Of a stretch of 64,000 nt of DNA, positions 1-9,536 are shown piece after piece (the stretch's first letter is position 1; each line of letters starts with the position of its first letter). This stretch comes from Mycosarcoma maydis (Eukaryota; Basidiomycota; Ustilaginomycetes; Ustilaginales): the NCBI RefSeq assembly GCF_000328475.2, contig NC_026479.1, forward strand, positions 1,674,001 to 1,738,000. Reading direction: 5' to 3'. Below the pieces are notes generated by a model, which did no database searches, had not been told where the DNA came from, and was given only the letters and a program-made list of their open reading frames with translations. A program made the position numbers and the translations under genes.

Positions 1-652
1 TCGAGCTTTCAAAGATGGTGTTGTAAAGCAAAAACCAGAACGTCGAGCTTTGCCAAAAATGCAACTGCAGTGCGGCGTTGCGTTGGGACGCATCGGCATG
101 CACCTGGGCAGCAGGAGCACACGTCCCCGCTGGAGTCAAAGCATCCGCCTTATCCACTCGATAGTTGGTCCACATGGCCACCGCAAATTGACCCATCAAC
201 CCAACACTCAGCGACCAAGATGCCACTTGACTCGTTCGAAAGATGATCCTCGCTCTCCAACCTATCACACAAAAAACAAGCGTCGAACACATGAAGTAAA
301 ATGTCGAGCTGGTCCACGCCCACGATCGACAGTCGAAATCCGTCCTGGCAGCAAACGTCTCGGTGACTAAGATGTCAAAGATCACCGCGAAAATCGTGAG
401 GTACTTGATCAGGATGAAAAAAATTTCGGCCATGTTGGGGTGTTTGCGTTGAAAGAGTCGATGAAGCATTCGGAGTTCGGCCGGATACGTACGGATAACT
501 TCGGAAACGAGCAACGCCTGCGCGATCATGATGGGCAAATTCCAGGTGGTGGTTTCTTGCGAGAACTTCATCAGCGAAATCACTTGCGAAGCGTGCGGGG
601 GCTGACCACCGAAGATGGCCGGGATGTACTCTTCACCATCGTGACGCTCCAT
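1..652 (-). CDS. Multi-pass membrane protein, N-terminal part (runs off left edge)
   Basis: The minus strand is open from an ATG at 652 to the window edge (217 codons); an in-frame TAG lies 13 codons upstream of that ATG. The first 35 residues are soluble, followed by hydrophobic stretches at about residues 38-54, 75-97, 114-131, 144-161 and from 202 on, as expected for an integral membrane protein with at least four or five spans. A short basic loop (HRLFQRKHPNM, about 64-74) precedes the second span, and WAWTSSTFYF begins the third. I know similar multi-pass proteins only as uncharacterised basidiomycete membrane proteins, so no function is assigned. The frame reads cleanly without an intron in the visible part. 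The C-terminus and total length are unknown because the gene continues outside the window. Confidence 0.75.
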   Translation of the reverse strand, partial: MERHDGEEYIPAIFGGQPPHASQVISLMKFSQETTTWNLPIMIAQALLVSEVIRTYPAELRMLHRLFQRKHPNMAEIFFILIKYLTIFAVIFDILVTETFAARTDFDCRSWAWTSSTFYFMCSTLVFCVIGWRARIIFRTSQVASWSLSVGLMGQFAVAMWTNYRVDKADALTPAGTCAPAAQVHADASQRNAALQLHFWQSSTFWFLLYNTIFESS

Positions 653-2465
653 CTTGACCAACTTGCTACGATGGACGCGACCGCTGATCTACGTGTAGGG
701 GAGACTTGTCTCTCGATCAGTATTTCAGAGCGATATAGGAAACGTTTGGGGAACGGAGTTGATAGAAAGCTCGACCAGCGAAGCAGAGACTTTGGGTTTT
801 GCGATGGGATGCTAGTGACGGCAAGAAAGTTATAGAGAGAGAGAAAATGCGGAGGGACGGTAATATCGCTCAGCCAAGCAGCTTTCAAAGCCAATCCTGG
901 TGGGCTGGTCGGGTCAGCAGGAGAAGAAAAAGGGTGGGCATCTCCTTTCGATTCGGAGTCGCAAACATACTTATAGCAAAGCACAACCCCCACGATCAAC
1001 CGTAAGTCAGCGCTTCGTCTGGGCTATGCCACAGCACGTCGCCAGTGTACTTTTGGAAGCGACGATGAAGTGGTCGAAGAGAGGCAGTATAGATCAAAGA
1101 GAAGCGCAGAACAACAGTGGGAACCTGGTAGCACGAAACAGCCCAAGGGACAACACTTCATCTGCCCCTTTTCACCTCTACAACCCGGCGAGAGAGCCTA
1201 ACATCTGCCAGAATGCAACCATGAACACGCAATCACGAATCGTGAATTCAGGCTTTTTTCTGTTCCCTGTGTGATGTCGGGTGGCGTCCTTATTGTCTCC
1301 CTCGCAGGTGTTCTGGAGGTCGGGACAAATTTCATCTCGCTCAGAAATCGGGGTTCGAACCGCTTCAGAAAGATGAGAAAGGGTTTCTGCGAAAGCCATT
1401 GTTGAAGGAAAGGTACACTTCTACCTCGAAAGGGTTGTGGCGGAACACAACACTCTTTCGCGGAACAGAAGGTTGTAGCATGGTTGCACGATGCCGCGCC
1501 GTCGCAAGAAACTTGTTGCCACGTCGACGGAGTGTTTTCAGGAACGCTGTTGATCAGATATTTGGCACACACCTTCAGCACAATGAGCAACGGCGTCTAG
1601 TCTGAAACCAGTCGTTCACTTCAGACGTCCAATATCTTGAGAGGCATATCGTGCTGTCATCGGACTTAATGACAGTAGCTGCTCCCGTGCAATCGCTACA
1701 GATCGCCAAATGAAGTACGTTACGCCAGAATCGGTTTGTTCGGCTCACATGAAATAATCAATTCATCCACCACTCCTCCCTGCTGCGTATACACAGCCTC
1801 TTGGGAAATCCATGTTTTAAGCCGACATAATTACGACTTAGGTCGATGCACATCTGGTATCTCATGTCTCCTCGCAGACACCTGGTTTGAGCAATCGACA
1901 CACTCTGGCATGACCTTGCCACAGTGCATCCATCTGGTAAGCCTATCCAAATCATTGCATCTATGATTACAGTGGAGAGTGGGTGAAAAACGTGTAAATC
2001 GCAAAACTTGGAAGGTCAAAACATGCTGATGAAGTGTGGTGGAGCAAGAGCCACATTGTTACTAAGATGTTCGTCAACGACCGTGGGAACCACCGTCCAT
2101 TCTCTTACTCCCCCTGGCGAAACTCAGGCACATCATCTGCGGTGAAAGCCCCGTCTTTACCGCCCTCTCGAGCGACATTCATCTGGTGGCGTGCGATAAG
2201 CTGCTTGTGAAACATGCATCGAATCGTATTGTTTCGGCGTTGCGGCGGATGCTGGCCGAGACCGGTCCGCCACCCCGCCAACATATCCTCGACTTAGCTC
2301 CCACGAGAGTCTGTTACTATAAAGAGTCACTCGTCTAGCAATTCGCTTCTCCTGGTCAACTCTGCTTTGCGCTTGAAGGACTTCGTTCGAGGACTTGTGC
2401 CATCACAATCCCCCCCGCTCGCTTCAAACAACTATCCAATAACCGCCAAACGACCAAACGCAGCA
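653..2465. other. Intergenic region, no supported gene
   Basis: About 1.8 kb lies between two divergently transcribed genes. Open frames here are short and show no recognisable protein pattern. A GATTCAC-type repeat cluster lies at 1231-1249. The right end is the presumed promoter of the small secreted protein gene. Confidence 0.5.
2318..2324 (+). promoter_or_regulatory. TATA-like box upstream of small secreted protein gene
   Basis: TATAAAG lies 142 bases before the ATG at 2466, a plausible distance for a fungal TATA element with a leader of roughly 100 bases. No experimental start site is known, so this is inferred from position and sequence only. Confidence 0.4.
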
Positions 2466-2922
2466 ATGCTGTTTCGCTCAGCCTTTGTTCTGCTCATCGT
2501 GGCCTTTGCAAGTGCATGCCTGGTGCAACATGTTCAAGCTGTAAGTCTTGCCAACACATAATTTTCCGTGCTTCCTTTTTTCAAGCTTTGTCGAGGATGC
2601 TTATCTCTTTGATATCCGTTTGTTTGTTGTAAAGAAGCAGATTCCGGTGCGTCGATCGCTCTCTACCGATGCCTCAATGAGCTCGGCTGCTGGCAAGCTC
2701 AACCGGAGATGGTGGTTCGGCTTCACAGGTTCGCTCGGCAAGGAACCTGACAACGGCCAAGTACAGATCAAGATCATCCCAGACGCGCTCATCATCAAGA
2801 ATCCGCCTGCCAACAAAGACGATCTGAACAAGCTAATCGAAAACCTAAAACGCAAGCACCCAAGATTCAAGACGGTGGTCATGCCGACAGATCCTAACGG
2901 AGATGTGGTCATCTGGGAATAA
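2466..2922 (+). CDS. Small secreted protein of about 118 residues, one intron
   Basis: Exon 1 (2466-2540) encodes exactly 25 residues, with a hydrophobic core ending in a VQA-type cleavage site, a clear signal peptide. A GTAAGT donor at 2541 and a CAG acceptor ending at 2640 give a phase-0 intron of 100 bases. AAG sites ending at 2634 and 2637 are also in phase and would add one or two residues. Exon 2 (2641-2922) encodes a mature part that starts IPVRRSLSTDAS, contains RRWWFGFTGSLG, has a Lys/Asn-rich middle and ends DVVIWE. There is no Cys in the mature part, so it is not a disulfide-rich effector. The intron falls exactly at the end of the signal peptide. I do not recognise the family; a secreted, perhaps host-facing, protein is an inference. 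A TATA-like box lies upstream. Confidence 0.7.
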
Positions 2923-3145
2923 TTTGCAGCTTATTGAAGCTGTGGCTTAGCTTGTGTGGTACTGCTATGTTTACATTGTCTCGCTTCTGTTGCGCGCTCG
3001 GGTTTGAATGCAAGTTTGATTGTGGTATCCAGCCTGCATGTCTGCTGAATTTGATCCACAAACATCTTGGTTGAATCGCTTCTGTCTTTCGAAGGTACGC
3101 TTACGTGTGAGAAGCGGTGCGTTGTGAAGAGATACGTCTCCGAGC

Positions 3146-5053
3146 TTACGCCTGAGTGACGAGCACGAGCGAATCGCCAGATGACACTTCATACCAGTCC
3201 AAGCTGCGCGACATGTCATCCAGCTCGAGCACTATCCTCTCTCGGCCTTCGTCACAGCTCCTTTCATCTCGCCCGTGTGGCTCTGGAGCGAGTGCCTGTT
3301 CCATAAGCGCCCACACTTGGTCCACCTGACCCACCTTGACGCCCACTGCATTGGCCAACTTGATCTTGAGCAGTCTCAGTGGTGTGGATGCCAACACCTG
3401 CACGTCCTCCTTTTCTGCAAGCTTGTCTGTCACATGAGGTACCACTGACTCAGGAGACGCGGTACTTGCAATGACCGAGACATTGAGCATTTTGGACCGG
3501 AGAGTGTTCTTTTTGTTATTCTCCTTATCGCGCTGCTCGGCATCTCTGTCAGTGGCTGGCCAGGGATCTTCGTCATCAAACAACTTGGCCAGCTCGAGGA
3601 GTCTTGGAAACCGTTCGAATTTTTCCGCCTCAGATAGATGTACCTTTTCTTCTGAACCTTGGCGTGCTATACCGCCTTCGATGATGTACGCATCTCCCCC
3701 TCGGAACCGAGTATAGACGAACAGCTCGGCGTCTTTTCTCTCCTTCAAAGTGATTTCGGTCTTGTCAAGCACTCTGAGCATGGGCAGGCGCGCAATGGCA
3801 ATCGCTCGGAAATCTCGATATTCGTATTTCGAGAGCAGCTCACCCTGGCTGTCCTCGGTATTCGATAGTTGAGCGTTGTCATCGTCGGGAACGGTTGAGA
3901 TGTGCAGCGCTTCGAGGGATGTCCCTGGACCAAGCCATTGAGCGATGTTCTCGAGCGAGGACCACGATTCGACCTTATTGCCTCGGAGATAAAGTTGCTT
4001 GAGTCCAGCAAGCTTGCACATCGAAGATGAAGCCGCGGGGATAATGCTTATACGGTTTCGATCGAGATTGAGGGTCTCGAGCGAAGCTAGTGGCGAAAGG
4101 CTGTAGATAAGGTCTGACCACGACTCTATCGCATTGCCTTCCAAACTGAGAGAGGTGAGGCACGGAAAGACGTTCAACCCGCTCTGATGCTCGACGCGAT
4201 CCTCCGTTCGAAAGCTCGACTTTGATAGACTGGTGATCTCGTTGCTGCCAATATGCAGCGAGCGAAGATTCCGAAGCGCTGGTGCCAGCCTCAAAACTTC
4301 AGACCACTGGATCAGTGTGCCGTCCAAGCGCAAGTCCTGAACATGTCCCAACCTCTCACTCCAGCTCGTCGGTATCTGCTTCGGCGGCGGCTGCAGGCGG
4401 TTGAAATGCAGCAAGAGCGTCTTGAGCTGAGCGAGTTCCGAAGCGATCAGTGAGACCTCCTCCCAGTCCGGTAGTAACGACCTCGACAGATCGAGCCACC
4501 GTATGTTCGGACACGTTGCACGTATCGAGCCGGGCCCGCTGCCCTGCGCCTCATCGAATGCGGTTGCCACATTGTACTGCTCATCTTGACTTGTCTCGGC
4601 ATCCATGTCGGGTAGCGAGGAATGCTGCCACCCACTGAGCCCCACTTCCCTGAGTCGATCTAGTCGCGCCGTCTTGAGAGCAATTCGGTCAAGATTGGGG
4701 GTTTCGATTTCGATATCAGCGATGTTCTTGCGCGAGTACTGGTGTGGTGTCACTGACTGTACTGTCAAAGCGGACCGATCTGTGGGAGCACTGTACTTGT
4801 TGCGCAATGCAGAGAGAAAGCAGCATCCACTCGAAAGCTTGGAAGCGGTTGGACGGATGAACGAGCCGCTGCCGGGAACACGGACGTTGAAGTAGCGAGT
4901 TCCGTCGTCGCTAGTTCCGTCATGCTTGCCACGAGCGGGATCGTCCCATTCGATTCCAAGCCATTCTCCGCTTGCAGGTGGTACTGGGCCACGGTAGCGA
5001 ATTGTACCCTTTTGTTGGCCTATGGAGATGCGCTTGCCCACGAGCAAGTGCAT
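3146..5053 (-). CDS. TBCE: Tubulin-folding cofactor E (CAP-Gly, LRR, ubiquitin-like)
   Basis: The 635-residue product has the full domain order of cofactor E. A CAP-Gly domain at about residues 3-80 includes GEWLGIEWDDPARGKHDG and GTRYF. Leucine-rich repeats run from about 180 to 430 (for example IRWLDLSRSLLPDWEEV and LTSLSLEGNAIESW). A ubiquitin-like C-terminus starts near LRLLKIKLANAVGVKVGQV. The family works in the cytosol, where it binds alpha-tubulin and, with cofactors C and D, assembles or disassembles tubulin heterodimers. I start at the ATG at 5053 (MHLLVGKRI) because it sits immediately before the CAP-Gly fold. An in-frame ATG at 5218 would add 55 residues with no domain character. 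The protein is somewhat longer than animal homologues. No intron is needed. It reads away from the expansin-like gene to its right. Confidence 0.9.
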   Translation of the reverse strand: MHLLVGKRISIGQQKGTIRYRGPVPPASGEWLGIEWDDPARGKHDGTSDDGTRYFNVRVPGSGSFIRPTASKLSSGCCFLSALRNKYSAPTDRSALTVQSVTPHQYSRKNIADIEIETPNLDRIALKTARLDRLREVGLSGWQHSSLPDMDAETSQDEQYNVATAFDEAQGSGPGSIRATCPNIRWLDLSRSLLPDWEEVSLIASELAQLKTLLLHFNRLQPPPKQIPTSWSERLGHVQDLRLDGTLIQWSEVLRLAPALRNLRSLHIGSNEITSLSKSSFRTEDRVEHQSGLNVFPCLTSLSLEGNAIESWSDLIYSLSPLASLETLNLDRNRISIIPAASSSMCKLAGLKQLYLRGNKVESWSSLENIAQWLGPGTSLEALHISTVPDDDNAQLSNTEDSQGELLSKYEYRDFRAIAIARLPMLRVLDKTEITLKERKDAELFVYTRFRGGDAYIIEGGIARQGSEEKVHLSEAEKFERFPRLLELAKLFDDEDPWPATDRDAEQRDKENNKKNTLRSKMLNVSVIASTASPESVVPHVTDKLAEKEDVQVLASTPLRLLKIKLANAVGVKVGQVDQVWALMEQALAPEPHGRDERSCDEGRERIVLELDDMSRSLDWYEVSSGDSLVLVTQA

Positions 5054-6079
5054 TGCGGCGTGATGTGAGCATGTGTTGGTCTCGGAACCAAGGAACGCTA
5101 TTTCGTGCAACACAAGACGCGTTTTAGACGCTGTTGCTCGCACACTCGGCACTTGGTTGGCTTCTTCAGCCTTGCAAGAAAATATTCGGATCTCGGCAGC
5201 CTCACGCCTGTCAATCAACGCACCGAGGCTCCAAAGTCGTCATGAATTGCCACAGAAACCAGACACTGTCCTGTACAGTACACGATGCAGATTGTATACT
5301 GTAGCGCTGACTTTGACCTACTAGGCTGCACTTTCTTCTCACTATTGGGCTGGTGCAAAACTGGTGTGGCCTTATGAACTCGCGGTTTTGAGTCAGCGCA
5401 TCCGTGAAAGCAATCGACGGAGACAGGCCAACGAGCGCGCACTAGTCATCACAATGAGCAGTGTTGTGAAGGTGAAGAGTGGGCTCTACAGTGCAGTAAA
5501 GTCTGAAGCACAGCGATCATTGTTGTTTATTTGTCATTCACCTTGAGTATGTAGAAGGGCTGAAGACGCCCCACCAGCCACCACGAAGAAGAGCGGCGGT
5601 CGACCAGTAGGCAGAGTGTAAAGCCGTTGGTCACGCTTCAGCATCGCTGAACAGAAACTCTCTGATGCAAAGGCATGGAATTAACGCTTGTCGTCTGATG
5701 GGCCTCCTGATCAAGCCTTCATTACAACCATGCTTATTTAATGCAGCATTCCAATTGCTTCATCCGGCTAGACGTTTTTGAGGCAACCGTACACACAATT
5801 TTGTCGTGGGTGTTCTGAGGTGGATTTGAGAGGATGGATCTGTTTCGTGAAGGGCACAAATCAGGTATAAGAGGAACAACCAAAGGGATTGACCTTTACT
5901 TACCGTTGTCATCTCATCCTCTTCCACTTTTCGCTACCCTAGTTCTTCTCCTACGTCGGGCTGGTCCCTAGATACACACACACCTTCTTTTTCTCTTGTA
6001 TTTTGCCACAGCAGCCTTGACGGTCTGTTTTACAAACTTTTCTGCCACTTCATCGACTCTTCCTTCTACTCTTCTCAAG
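5054..6079. other. Divergent promoter region between TBCE and expansin-like gene
   Basis: About 1 kb without a supported gene. A TATA-like TATAAG at 5866-5871 lies a little over 200 bases before the ATG at 6080, and a CT-rich stretch follows it, as is common in fungal leaders. No repeats of note were seen. Confidence 0.45.
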
Positions 6080-7678
6080 ATGCGAACCACTCCTGCTCTG
6101 GCTCTCGTAGCCGCGTTCCTGGTCTCGTCGGCTGTTGGTGGTCTCATCTCGCCCGAAGCTGGTCGTGGACCTGGATATAACAAGTTGCATCGAAGGACTT
6201 GCCATGCAGGTGCTCACCACCACAAGCGACAGGGAGGCGACAAAGCTAGCACCCTAGCCGCCCCTGCTGCACCCGCTGCACCTGCTGCTCAGGACTGGGC
6301 TGCCCCGGGAGGTGCAGGAGATGCTGGAAACGTTCAGCCCTCGACGGCGCCTGGCGATGCTGGAGCTTCGGGAGATGCTCAGCCTTCCAAGATGCACAAG
6401 AAAACGTCCAAGGGCAAGTGTGCTCTGAAGCACAAAGCTCAAGACTCAAACACGCCTGCTGGACAGGATAGCGATCTGCCTCCTGTCACTGATGCTGCTG
6501 GAAACGGTCAGGGCGCCGGACAAGGCACTCCTTCCTCTCCTGCCTCTCCTGATGGAAGTGCAGCCTCATCCAAAGGTGACGCGGGCTCTTCGGCTGGTCA
6601 GCAGCCTGGCTCTAACCCCGTGGGTCCTCCTGGTTTCGGGGACGAGGGAGCCGACAACCAAGATGCCCCAGATGGGTACAGTGTTGCTTCTCAGGCCGGC
6701 GACAGCAAGCCCCCGACTGACGGATCGGCGGGCGCTCAAGGCGACTCTGAAGCCAAGAAGCCCGACGACAGCCAAGGCAGTAGCGCTGATGGTTCGTCTG
6801 ACGGCGACACGGTTGGCAGCGTAGGCTCGCAAACTTCCGAGGGTGCTCAGGGAGACGGAGTGCACTGCAAAGGTATTCGGGGCAGTACTACTTTGCCTTC
6901 CCAAGGTTCGATCAACCCGGGCTGGTTTAGCCCCGAGCTCATCCATCACGGACCTGGCACTCAGTTCGGCGGCCCTGGTCTGTGGCAAGGCGGAGCTTGC
7001 ATGTACGATGACATGCCGCACCACGGTCTGCCGTCCATCGCTATGGATCAATCCTTCTATCAGGACGGTCTTGCGTGCGGAACCTGTGTCGAGATTGCCT
7101 CGACTGATGCTTCGCTCTTCCAGAACAGAGAGTGGAGCGTCGAGGAGCCTAAGCGCGGCACGCTTCCTGCTGGCAAAAAGACAATCGCGATTGTCAGCGA
7201 TCTGTGCCCTAGCATCAACCAATGCTACTCTGGTCTCGACATGCACCTGGATGCTTGGAACAGCGTGACCAACAACGCTGCTGGTAGCAAACTTCCCATC
7301 AACTGGAGGTTTGTCAACTGCAAGGAGGCCTTTGAGAAGAGCAACAGCGGGATCAAGAAGCTGCAGGTGCACTGGCGATCCGGTGCTAGCCCTGGCTTCT
7401 TCCAGGTTCAGATTCGAGGTCACCACGAGGCGGTGGTGAGGGTCGAGATGAAGTGGGGTCAGCAGGGATGGGTCGAAGCCACGCACGTTGACAACGCTTG
7501 GTGGAAGTGGGATCTGAAGGAGAACACGGCCAAGTTTGATCAGGCCTCGACACCCGTCGTTTTCAGGATCACCGACTGGCAGGGTGAGACTATCACTTCT
7601 GAGGTAGGCACCAAGATGGGCAAGGATGTGTTCTTTGATGCCAACTTCGACCGCGTCAGCTCTGACGAGGCCAAGTGA
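6080..7678 (+). CDS. Secreted expansin-like protein with long disordered N-terminal region
   Basis: The product is 532 residues. The start at 6080 opens a signal peptide (MRTTPALALVAAFLVSSAVGG). A possible Kex2-type KR site follows within HHHKRQ near residue 50. Residues about 55-260 are low-complexity, rich in Ala, Gly, Ser, Asp and Gln. The rest resembles microbial expansin-like proteins. A double-psi beta-barrel domain (about 265-410) carries GGACMYDDMPHHGLPS, LACGTCVEI, VSDLCPS and INWRFVNC. A C-terminal beta-sandwich domain (about 420-525) carries FFQVQIRGHHEAV, VEMKWGQQGW and PVVFRITDWQGETI. Family members loosen plant or fungal cell walls without hydrolysis; the Asp in SDLCPS matches the conserved acidic residue of the barrel. 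For a plant-associated fungus, a role in wall loosening during growth or infection is likely but inferred. It is intron-free. An upstream TTG frame extension (5996) is ignored. Confidence 0.85.
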   Translation: MRTTPALALVAAFLVSSAVGGLISPEAGRGPGYNKLHRRTCHAGAHHHKRQGGDKASTLAAPAAPAAPAAQDWAAPGGAGDAGNVQPSTAPGDAGASGDAQPSKMHKKTSKGKCALKHKAQDSNTPAGQDSDLPPVTDAAGNGQGAGQGTPSSPASPDGSAASSKGDAGSSAGQQPGSNPVGPPGFGDEGADNQDAPDGYSVASQAGDSKPPTDGSAGAQGDSEAKKPDDSQGSSADGSSDGDTVGSVGSQTSEGAQGDGVHCKGIRGSTTLPSQGSINPGWFSPELIHHGPGTQFGGPGLWQGGACMYDDMPHHGLPSIAMDQSFYQDGLACGTCVEIASTDASLFQNREWSVEEPKRGTLPAGKKTIAIVSDLCPSINQCYSGLDMHLDAWNSVTNNAAGSKLPINWRFVNCKEAFEKSNSGIKKLQVHWRSGASPGFFQVQIRGHHEAVVRVEMKWGQQGWVEATHVDNAWWKWDLKENTAKFDQASTPVVFRITDWQGETITSEVGTKMGKDVFFDANFDRVSSDEAK

Positions 7679-9480
7679 TGGCCAAACAGATTGTTTAGGA
7701 TCTTGTGGCAGTCCCCTCTTCCATTTCACTTTTCTCAATCCTGACATTCTCGCAAAATCTCCCTACCAACTGGGCCGATGACAACGATCGATGGATCGTG
7801 AGAGCGATGTGATGACGCAGAAAGATGTGTGTATATTGTCTGCCACGATCAACGACGAGTCGACGTGGACGACGCAACCCAGATTCGTGATTCTCACAGT
7901 GTAGCTGCAACAGCCCCCCACCCGTTTCCTTACGATCGTGCTGCGAAATCACAACGCAGATATACATGCGCTACACAAGGCATGAGAACGCAGAACTCAT
8001 TTTAAAGAGTTTGTTCGATCCTTGCCCAAACACGAAAAGGCGGCTCAAGCGAGGTTCACAGGATGCCACTCAAGTTAGCTAGATTAGTTTGCTCAGCTCG
8101 CTCGTTTCGGGAGAAATACTCGTGACTATAAATTGCAGAAAGTGCTTGGGCGGCGGAAATGCGAGGATCGAAGTTAATTTTACGCTGATGACAGCCCCGT
8201 ATGATCCTTCGTGCTTTGTTGCAAACAATCACGAACCGTGATCGTGAACCGAATCGACAAAGGACTGACGACTGTGAGGCTAACGATGGGTTTGAGATAC
8301 ATTCGTTTTTACCGCTCTACTCACAACTTTTGCTGCAGGCTGCAGGGTCTCGATCCAGTCGTCTATGCACTGTGTGGACGAGCTAGTCATTTTGGCCCGA
8401 AGTCTTTCTCTAGACCGAGCACTCACGACTGTGGCAGAGAGGAAAGAGATGCCAAGCGCGGCAATCGTGAATTCGTGTTGTTGAGCACTTGATCTCACAA
8501 GAAACAAAGGGTCTGGTGTCTGGCTTCCTCCGCCTGGGAAGACTACTTTATTTAGTGCAGATCAATAGCATTGACGGGCTGCGATGCGAGTTTCCTGGGT
8601 GCACAAAGAACAGCTCGGTTGCCCGCGATGAATGTCGCTTCGTCCTTGTAGAGAACGCCACGCAGCGACAGCCTGGCTATCCATCTGATGAGTGGGACGA
8701 AAACAGCTGTTTGCGGTCATTCAAGCACGCCAGGGATTGGCCTTTCGAATCACAAATCTGAATGGCAGGCGAGCACAAGGTTGGCGATAACGACGCGAGG
8801 AGAGAGAAACCAACCAAATCCCGATTAGAATTTTGGCTCAAACGCTCAAAAAGCTTGGCCATGCAGTGCCGTTTCGCACAGAAAAAACATTTGTCGCTTG
8901 ATCCGAAGTCAGAAGAGAGGACCAGTCGTGAATGAATGTCGCCCAAGAGTGGCGAAGGACCAGCTGCAGCGTGCGAGTGATTGAGTAAGTGAGTGGATGG
9001 CGCAGGAGCAGCGCGGGGTTGAATCTCGAGGAAACCCCAACGCCCGCCGAGAATAAAGCACGCGGTCGTCGGTCATTTCCGACCCTCGCTAAGCTCACCA
9101 GGAAGCCTCACATCTCGTGACTGGCAACCCCATTAACTGAGAGCCAAATCTCCTCAAGTTGACCAGTCCTCTGCCCGCGTTTGGCTGCTGTCCGGCGCGC
9201 GCAGAGAGCTCCATCGAGAACCGAATTTGGGAGAAGAAGACATGCAGCTTGCCTGCTCATGGTCCTGAACGTGCTTCGAATCCCGAATCAACATAATACA
9301 GTACATGTGAGGATGTTGTGGTTTACTGCAAGGAGAGCGGCCCGTGTAGATTCGTGCTTGAAACTGTGAAATGCACTGCACGGTGTAGTGTTTGGACCCT
9401 AAGCCACAGAAAGAAGATCATTCTGTGATTCGCGATTCGCTGCAAGCAATCGGCATCCGAATTAGCGTGAAGTCTGTGAG

Positions 9481-9536
9481 TCGTGAATCGTGAATCGTGA
9501 ATCGTGAATCGTGAATCGTGAATCGTGAATCGTGAA
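9481..9536. repeat. Tandem heptamer array (TCGTGAA) x8
   Basis: Eight perfect copies of a seven-base unit are read directly from the sequence, followed by TCACGAGATC. The same heptamer occurs singly or in pairs across most intergenic gaps of the window. Confidence 0.97.

Noticed and set aside
5054..5218. Extended TBCE start at 5218
   Set aside because: The extra 55 residues lack domain character and the CAP-Gly fold begins directly after the ATG at 5053.
6566..7747. 393-codon open frame antisense to the expansin-like gene
   Set aside because: It lies entirely opposite a well-supported gene, has no domain motif, and long antisense frames are a by-product of this genome's codon bias.
9481..9536. 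CRISPR-like appearance of the heptamer arrays
   Set aside because: Units are seven bases without spacers and the host is eukaryotic.
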